This document shows positions 15,563 to 20,745 of a stretch of DNA of 20,745 nucleotides, piece by piece (position 1 is the stretch's first letter; every line of letters begins with the position of its first letter). The position numbers and the translations under genes are program-made. The stretch is from Helicobacteraceae bacterium (GTDB lineage Bacteria; Campylobacterota; Campylobacteria; Campylobacterales; Helicobacteraceae). The notes beneath the pieces are model-generated. The model did not search any database. It saw only the letters and a list, made by a program, of their open reading frames with translations, and was not told the DNA's origin. The stretch covers positions 1 to 20,745 of the forward strand of contig JARHYY010000017.1 of assembly GCA_029258405.1 (NCBI GenBank), read 5' to 3'.

Positions 15563-16254
15563 TTGTTTTCCTTGTTTTTATCTTTTTGCTTTTGCATTAA
15601 AAATCCTTCACTTAAAATATTTTCAACTTCATCTGACATTAAAACTTCATACTTTTCATAATAGCTCACAATCTCTACAAAGTATGATGGTCGCAAAACC
15701 ACATAGAGATTATCTACAACACTTCTTAATGACAGCTCTATATCATAGGGAATAACAGGGACAGCAACACTTACGCTTGTTGCTTGGCGATTAGCACAAG
15801 ATTTAACTACAGTCATAATTGTTAAGCCACTATCAATACCATCATCAACCACTATAACATTTTGTCCTTTCAATGAACTTATAACTTGCCCTTTACGCAC
15901 TTTATAAATCGTGCTCAATATTTGTTCCTCATATCGTCTTTTTGCTTCACCATAAATATAATCACTACTTATGCCAAATGATTGTATGAGTGCATCATGG
16001 GTTACAATATCATTTGTTTCACTCACCATCGCAATCGGACATTCTGGATTAAGAGGTGCTGGGATAGAAGCCGTGAAAAGCAAATCAAATGGAGATTTTA
16101 ATAAATTTGCTAAATTTTTTGCAAATAAAACCCCCCCATAAGAAGTTGCAATGACCACATTGTTTCTCTTTTGCATTGCTGCAATAGGCATAACTTCAAC
16201 CAAGCGAGATAATGCATCATCTCTATCTTTAAATTTTTCAATCGTTATAGCCAT
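15559..16254 (-). CDS. Phosphoribosyltransferase-family protein
   Basis: 231 residues with a type I PRTase fold. The PRPP-binding loop is visible as VIVVDDGIDSGLTI, and an N-terminal segment VIATSYGGVLFAKNLA is the typical second loop. The substrate cannot be told from sequence. Proteins of this kind are often annotated only as phosphoribosyltransferase, and H. pylori appears to have a counterpart beside pnp. The ribosome binding site is weak (AAAAGGC). It lies 79 bases after the MCE gene and overlaps pnp by four bases. Confidence 0.85.
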   Translation of the reverse strand: MAITIEKFKDRDDALSRLVEVMPIAAMQKRNNVVIATSYGGVLFAKNLANLLKSPFDLLFTASIPAPLNPECPIAMVSETNDIVTHDALIQSFGISSDYIYGEAKRRYEEQILSTIYKVRKGQVISSLKGQNVIVVDDGIDSGLTIMTVVKSCANRQATSVSVAVPVIPYDIELSLRSVVDNLYVVLRPSYFVEIVSYYEKYEVLMSDEVENILSEGFLMQKQKDKNKENK

Positions 16255-16294
16255 TTTAAGCCTTTTGGGTTATATAAATTAAAAGTAATTATCT

Positions 16295-16323
16295 CTCCCA
16301 TTTTAAAAAGGGGAAATTCACGC
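16295..16323. repeat. 29-base dispersed repeat, copy 2
   Basis: It matches 13344-13372 at 26 of 29 positions in the same orientation. It lies in the gap between the MCE gene stop and the phosphoribosyltransferase start, about 10 bases past the stop. The AT palindrome is preserved (CCC-A-TTTT with AAAA-A-GGG). Confidence 0.55.
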
Positions 16324-16333
16324 AAAATTATAA

Positions 16334-17704
16334 CTATTTTGCCATTCCTGCAGCACCACCTATTGTGCCTACAAGAGATTTTATATCATTATCAACAAAA
16401 CGAACACCTATGCCCAAATAAATACTTGATATTTCTTTGTTTAAAAAATTATCTAAACCTGCTGTAAAATCTATATAATCTAAAAAAGTATAGCGTAAAT
16501 ATGTTCTTACATGTGGAGATGTACCCCTTAAGTCAAGCTTCCCTGCAAAATCATAAATATCTATAGTCATTTTTAGCTTATCCCTTAGTGCGAAGTAATC
16601 CATACCTATTCCCGCACTATTCTCAATCAAACCACCTCGAAATAATATATCATTATAGCGTTTGCCTAATTGTGCAGAAATATAATATTCTGATTTATCA
16701 GTACGGACAGGCATAATTATATTTCCTAGAGAATCTTGGCGTGAATAATCATCTGTGCTTACCACATCAAACATGTAATAACGCGTTGGGTTAGGCATAT
16801 AAGATACAGATGCAACCCCTTTTGCACGTTTATCTCTTGCTAAATATTCTGCTCTCATGCCCACTTCAAATTGGCTTTTATCAATAATTGATAGATAATT
16901 ATCTAATCTATTAACCACACGCGTACCATCAACAAAAAAATTATCAACAGAATTTAAAGTTTTATTCAGCACTTCTTTATTATCTTCGATGAGATTATCA
17001 GCATGGGTCGTAAAATCATCAATTTTTGTAGCAATACTTGATAATTTTTCATTAAGCAAATCAGCTGTTTCAGCAAATTTATTACTTGTTCCTGTAATAC
17101 TCATTATCATTGTGTCAAAATGAGATAAAATCCTTGGGAGTTCTCCTTGTTCTTCTTTGATAAATTCATTGAGTATCGTTGTTGATGAGTGAATATTTTT
17201 TATGCTCTCTTTAATGTATAGAGCATTTTCTCCTCCAAAAATCTCATGAAGTTCTGTAACAAAATTTGCAAAGCGTTCTGCTGCCTCTTTGATAGATTGG
17301 CTTGTTTCTTCCAAAGAGGCTATGCTCTTGGTTCTTTCAAGTTTTTCTCCATCTTGTACAAGTTCTGATGAATTACCCGGTATAATTTCAATATATTTTC
17401 CACCCAACATACTTTCTTGAGAGACTAAAATAAATGAATCTTTAGGGATTTTTATATTTTCTTTCAAAAACAGTCCAGCATAAGCTTTATTATCATGCAA
17501 ATATATAGAATATACATAACCACTATCAACACCTTTTATGCGCACTTTTGCCTTTTCATTTAATCCAACAGCATTATCTAATAAGACATCAATTGTGTAG
17601 CCTTTTTCTTTTGAAAAGCTAAACTGTCCAATTTGTGTGCTCAAACCAAATAAACATAAAAGGGCTAATGCAACAAAAATCCCCACCTTTGCTTCTAATT
17701 TCAT
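16334..17704 (-). CDS. MCE/MlaD-family phospholipid transport protein
   Basis: 456 residues. One N-terminal membrane helix (about 8-26, VGIFVALALLCLFGLS) is followed by a single MCE domain (about 35-115) with GLNEKAKVRIKGVDSG and ESMLGGKYIEIIPG. A long helical region (about 130-275) follows, and then a strand-rich C-terminus unusual for short MlaD (for example RYYMFDVVS, ISAQLGKRYNDILFRGG, YLGIGVRFVDN) that resembles an outer-membrane beta domain. MCE proteins anchor in the inner membrane and shuttle phospholipids to or from the outer membrane. The gene begins two bases after lptD ends, with GAGGA five bases before the ATG. Coupling with LptD suggests shared control of outer-membrane lipids. 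Confidence 0.85.
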   Translation of the reverse strand: MKLEAKVGIFVALALLCLFGLSTQIGQFSFSKEKGYTIDVLLDNAVGLNEKAKVRIKGVDSGYVYSIYLHDNKAYAGLFLKENIKIPKDSFILVSQESMLGGKYIEIIPGNSSELVQDGEKLERTKSIASLEETSQSIKEAAERFANFVTELHEIFGGENALYIKESIKNIHSSTTILNEFIKEEQGELPRILSHFDTMIMSITGTSNKFAETADLLNEKLSSIATKIDDFTTHADNLIEDNKEVLNKTLNSVDNFFVDGTRVVNRLDNYLSIIDKSQFEVGMRAEYLARDKRAKGVASVSYMPNPTRYYMFDVVSTDDYSRQDSLGNIIMPVRTDKSEYYISAQLGKRYNDILFRGGLIENSAGIGMDYFALRDKLKMTIDIYDFAGKLDLRGTSPHVRTYLRYTFLDYIDFTAGLDNFLNKEISSIYLGIGVRFVDNDIKSLVGTIGGAAGMAK

Positions 17705-17706
17705 AA

Positions 17707-19866
17707 CTATCCTCGCATATTATGTTTATAGGGCACTGTTACAAGAGGTAACAAACGAAATTCTAATAGCATATAATGGTTGTCTTGGGGTCTTATGCCA
17801 CTTGTTGTTAGAATGGGGCGAGTTTCAGAAGCTACACGAAAACGATAGGAGAAACATCGAATATCTTTTTGTATGCCTACATTCCATGTACGAAAATAGT
17901 TTTCTTTATAATCATACCCAATACTTCCAAACAAATCAAAGAAATTGAATTTTTTTGTTGCTCCTAAATGGATAAAGTTAGCCTCATTGGCATCAAAATA
18001 TGTTTCTAAAAAACGAGTATTTTTTTTGCGATAAAAATGCCCAAAATAAAGGGCAAGCACATCACTATTATAACTTATATCATGTGAAACTTCAGCAATT
18101 CTATTCTTTAAAAAAGAATAGAACATAGAGCTTGTTAATGTCCAATTTCTATTTAGAATCCAATTAACTTCATTTTCAAAATCTCCATATTCTAATAAGT
18201 AATCATCAAAATAAATAGGCTGGCTAAGTCGATGTAAAATCCAAGCATCGCTATTATAAAAATTATAATATTGCGAAAAATTCATATTAAGCCGTTCTTG
18301 TATGTTTGGTAGCACTAAAGACCAATCAAATATCCCATGCTCCTTGCTTAAACCATCTAAAGTATAGCCAACTTCAAAATGCATAGAATGCAAAAAATCA
18401 TCATAAGGTTTTACTAAATCACTAAATAAAGAAATGGTATAATAATTACCATAAAAAAGCCCATTATGAAGCCAAGAATCATACTCATAATCTCTACTAT
18501 AGTAATTAGCTTTAGAGGCATAAAATGTGCTCGATAATCGGAATATAGCATAATCATCAAAAAATGATTGAGTATAAGAAATAGGCAAGGTTGCTTCATG
18601 CTGCAAAATACTGTAACCATCTTGACGCCAATAATCATTAAGGCGATAGTCAAAGCTATAATTAAGATATTTTACAAAAAATGGGGAATTGTGTATATGG
18701 TACTGTAGGGTTGGCAATGTTTGCAATGTGTTTGCATTATCTATTTGAGAAAGATCAATATAATATTTACTATAAAGCCCTAGATAATCATTTTTGCCCT
18801 TCAAAAAATAATTGATTCTTGAAGTCAGCAAACTGTCATAAATATCAAGACCAGATTCTCCTTTTTCTCTTAATCGCAAATATTCAATATCATTAACCCC
18901 AGCCCAATCAATATAAAAACCATCTTCATTAAAATATCGAATATAATCTTTTAAAAAATCATAGCGAACATATTGTACTTGATAGCCAGAATAATGATCA
19001 TTAACAAGATTATATTGTTTTTGATAATCTTTCTTAACATCAAAATAGCCACCACTTATTTCAAATATTTGGTTTCTATCATCAGCAAAACGAAATTCAA
19101 TCTCGCCACCATAGCCCCTTTTTGTGCGCAACATTCCTGTAAAAGTTGCGTCCCATTGCTCATCTATAGCTAGATAAAAAGGTTGTGTCCATACAAATCC
19201 ATCATTACTAGAGTCTTTAAAAGAGGGATATAAAAAACCCGTTTTTCTCTTTTTATTCAAAGAAAAAGAAGCATATGGCACATAAAGAATTGGTTGTTTA
19301 AAAATCCTTAATCGTGCATGCCATAATTTAAGCCATGATTCTTCAGAATTATAACTCCCTTCGCTAAAGACAATATCCCAAATAGGGAGCTCTACACCAC
19401 ATGAAGAAAACAGAGAATTTTCCAAGATATATTCATCTTTTTTTATCTGTGCATTTTTAGCGGCAATCCAAATGCCTGTTTGAGATTCTTGAAAATAAAA
19501 TGGTTCTAATAGAGCATAATTATCATCAAAAGCTATTTTTACTTTTTCTGCCTCTAGATATAGAGTTTCATCTTTAAAAATATGTACATTACCCATTATT
19601 TCTATTTCTTTTTGAGCAGGGTTATACAATGCAAAATCAGCACTAATAAAATAAGAAGGTGTTATAAGGGTAACATTCCCCTCCCCTTTAATGATATCAT
19701 TTTCCATATTCATATTATTGGCAAGAAATTCAAATACTTTATTGTTCTTATCAAAGTGTTCGATATTTGGTCGTGAATCTGCAAGAAGATTCAATTGAAT
19801 ACAAACAAACAACAGTAGTAAATACTTAATCAATAGCAATGGCGATACTTTTTGCCAATTTATCAT
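17707..19866 (-). CDS. lptD: LptD, LPS-assembly outer membrane protein
   Basis: 719 residues from the chosen start MINWQKVS; a longer frame reaches 19929 but would lie deep inside the RDD gene. A signal peptide (LLLIKYLLLLFVCIQLNLLA) ends near Ala-Asp. A periplasmic LptA-like jellyroll follows (INHVEGEGNV-type repeats, here IIKGEGNVTL, EIEIMGNVHIF, LEAEKVKI), then SSCGVELPIWDI and a 26-strand-type barrel full of Tyr/Trp strands. Together with the periplasmic bridge it inserts LPS into the outer leaflet. The start has no Shine-Dalgarno sequence; nearby TTG codons around 19836-19842 are alternatives. It overlaps the RDD gene by 41 bases. The cysteines are few: one near the jellyroll end and one near the C-terminus. 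Confidence 0.93.
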   Translation of the reverse strand: MINWQKVSPLLLIKYLLLLFVCIQLNLLADSRPNIEHFDKNNKVFEFLANNMNMENDIIKGEGNVTLITPSYFISADFALYNPAQKEIEIMGNVHIFKDETLYLEAEKVKIAFDDNYALLEPFYFQESQTGIWIAAKNAQIKKDEYILENSLFSSCGVELPIWDIVFSEGSYNSEESWLKLWHARLRIFKQPILYVPYASFSLNKKRKTGFLYPSFKDSSNDGFVWTQPFYLAIDEQWDATFTGMLRTKRGYGGEIEFRFADDRNQIFEISGGYFDVKKDYQKQYNLVNDHYSGYQVQYVRYDFLKDYIRYFNEDGFYIDWAGVNDIEYLRLREKGESGLDIYDSLLTSRINYFLKGKNDYLGLYSKYYIDLSQIDNANTLQTLPTLQYHIHNSPFFVKYLNYSFDYRLNDYWRQDGYSILQHEATLPISYTQSFFDDYAIFRLSSTFYASKANYYSRDYEYDSWLHNGLFYGNYYTISLFSDLVKPYDDFLHSMHFEVGYTLDGLSKEHGIFDWSLVLPNIQERLNMNFSQYYNFYNSDAWILHRLSQPIYFDDYLLEYGDFENEVNWILNRNWTLTSSMFYSFLKNRIAEVSHDISYNSDVLALYFGHFYRKKNTRFLETYFDANEANFIHLGATKKFNFFDLFGSIGYDYKENYFRTWNVGIQKDIRCFSYRFRVASETRPILTTSGIRPQDNHYMLLEFRLLPLVTVPYKHNMRG

Positions 19867-20311
19867 GAAAACCACGCATAAACGGATTCGCAAAAATAGC
19901 AATAAAAGGGATATAATAAAACATAACACTCAAAAGACGAATCGCTGAACGAATAGCCGCATTTATATAGCTTGGATTATCTAATATATTAATATCAACC
20001 ACACGAATACTGCAGAGCATTTTCCCGGGTGTGGAACCATAAAAAACAATAAAAAGCCAATGATACAAGAATGTGCAAGTCATATTTAATGGTACAATTG
20101 TTAAGATAATCTCCATTAAGGCATCGCCATCAGATATGATTCCATTGCTATTAACCTCTAAGCCTGCAATATCATTCCATACAAATACTACTAATGCCAA
20201 AGCAATCAAGAGATCATCAACAACATAGGCGACAATACGCTTCCCTAAAGAAGGGATACGAAGTTTTTCTCTTTCTAATGTTTCCTCAATATGTTCTCTT
20301 TCACTTTTCAT
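19826..20311 (-). CDS. RDD-family inner membrane protein
   Basis: 161 residues. After a charged start, GKRIVAYVVDDLLIALALVVF carries the R...DD signature of the RDD domain within its first helix. Two or more further helices follow (about MEIILTIVPLNMTCTFLYHWLFIVFYG, then SAIRLLSVMFYYIPFIAIF), and GSTPGKMLCSIRVVD is the second conserved RDD segment. The function of RDD proteins is poorly defined; transport is suspected. The ATG overlaps the purD stop by four bases, and the end overlaps lptD by 41 bases, so it is locked into the operon. Confidence 0.88.
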   Translation of the reverse strand: MKSEREHIEETLEREKLRIPSLGKRIVAYVVDDLLIALALVVFVWNDIAGLEVNSNGIISDGDALMEIILTIVPLNMTCTFLYHWLFIVFYGSTPGKMLCSIRVVDINILDNPSYINAAIRSAIRLLSVMFYYIPFIAIFANPFMRGFHDKLAKSIAIAID

Positions 20312-20745
20312 TTTAAAACCCTAAAGCCAATATCGCTACGAAACTGTTTACCCTCAAAAGAAACCATATTGCATAATGTATATGCTCTCTTTTGTGCTTC
20401 TTGCAAGTTATCACCCACGCCCACACAAGACATTACCCTACCACCTGTAGCCAATAGTTTATTTCCGCTTCTTGCTACGCCAGCATAACATAAATAAGAA
20501 TGATGATTGCTTGTATGTTGAGAATCAAAAGTAATAAACTTTGGTTCAGGAGGGCTATAGGGATATTCTTGAGTAGCTAAAACGACACATAAAGCATATT
20601 TATCAAAAAATTCTACATTTAATTGCTCTAACCCCTCACCTTGAGCACTTGACAATAAAATATCAAGCAAAGGGGTTTTAATAAGAGGTAAAATTACTTG
20701 ACATTCTGGATCACCAAAGCGTACATTAAACTCTAACACATAGGG
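20308..20745 (-). CDS. purD: Phosphoribosylamine-glycine ligase (GARS), C-terminal part
   Basis: The window edge cuts the gene; about 145 C-terminal residues are present. PurD joins glycine to phosphoribosylamine using ATP in purine synthesis. The visible part starts PYVLEFNVRFGDPECQ, the conserved end of the ATP-grasp domain with metal-binding Glu and Asn, and continues into the C-terminal GARS domain (YCYAGV..., ATGGRVMSCVGVGDNLQEAQ). The GTG at 20739 is an internal valine, not a start. Its stop overlaps the RDD start codon (ATGA). Confidence 0.95.
   Translation of the reverse strand, partial: PYVLEFNVRFGDPECQVILPLIKTPLLDILLSSAQGEGLEQLNVEFFDKYALCVVLATQEYPYSPPEPKFITFDSQHTSNHHSYLCYAGVARSGNKLLATGGRVMSCVGVGDNLQEAQKRAYTLCNMVSFEGKQFRSDIGFRVLK

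Noticed and set aside
17637..17948. 103-residue plus-strand ORF across the lptD-MCE junction
   Set aside because: Antisense to two clear genes and no independent support.
1..20745. CRISPR arrays, tRNA and rRNA genes
   Set aside because: No regularly spaced repeats and no tRNA or rRNA signatures were seen on reading; no attachment site could be recognised either.

Overview
The window looks like the chromosome of an enterohepatic or related Helicobacter (Campylobacterota). The DNA is AT-rich. The alcohol dehydrogenase closely resembles what I recall of the H. pylori cinnamyl alcohol dehydrogenase HP1104, and the purD - RDD - lptD - MCE - phosphoribosyltransferase - pnp series resembles the H. 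pylori region around HP1213-HP1218. This is inferred from recalled protein similarity, not from a search.

Layout. (1) 1-6686, plus strand: the end of an integrated conjugative element. It begins with what looks like the decayed right end of an IS200/IS605-type element joined to a 5'-truncated gene. Then come a topoisomerase III-like enzyme with two C-terminal zinc fingers, a three-helix membrane protein, a small protein that may belong to the barnase/EndoU/colicin E5-D/RelE-like (PBECR) nuclease group, a 93-residue helical protein, and a 771-residue polytopic type IV secretion protein. Tight spacing and overlaps indicate one operon. (2) 6687-7136: no long gene, but a compact locus with all the parts of a type I toxin-antitoxin system. 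It has a promoter, competing 5' hairpins, a hairpin that buries the ribosome binding site, a 20-residue hydrophobic peptide, an antisense extended -10 promoter inside the peptide gene, and a 3' hairpin carrying a perfect anti-Shine-Dalgarno sequence. (3) 7137-9277: an orphan membrane protein on the minus strand, a short ORF with a G7 tract, and about 900 bases of decayed DNA holding a 15-bp perfect inverted repeat and a second IS200/IS605-like end.

(4) 9278-13185: two divergent housekeeping genes, a zinc alcohol dehydrogenase (minus) and clpB (plus). clpB has a perfect TTGACA-N17-TATAAT promoter bracketed by a 12-bp inverted repeat. (5) 13367-20745, minus strand: a six-gene operon-like series read as purD (partial), RDD membrane protein, lptD, MCE/MlaD-like protein, phosphoribosyltransferase, pnp. 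Two genes serve the outer membrane (LPS insertion and phospholipid transport) and the others serve purine synthesis and RNA turnover. A 29-base repeat occurs just after two genes of this operon.

The best candidate for an undescribed system is the type I toxin-antitoxin locus at about 6770-7015, at the end of the conjugative element. The PBECR-like protein plus its small neighbour is second.
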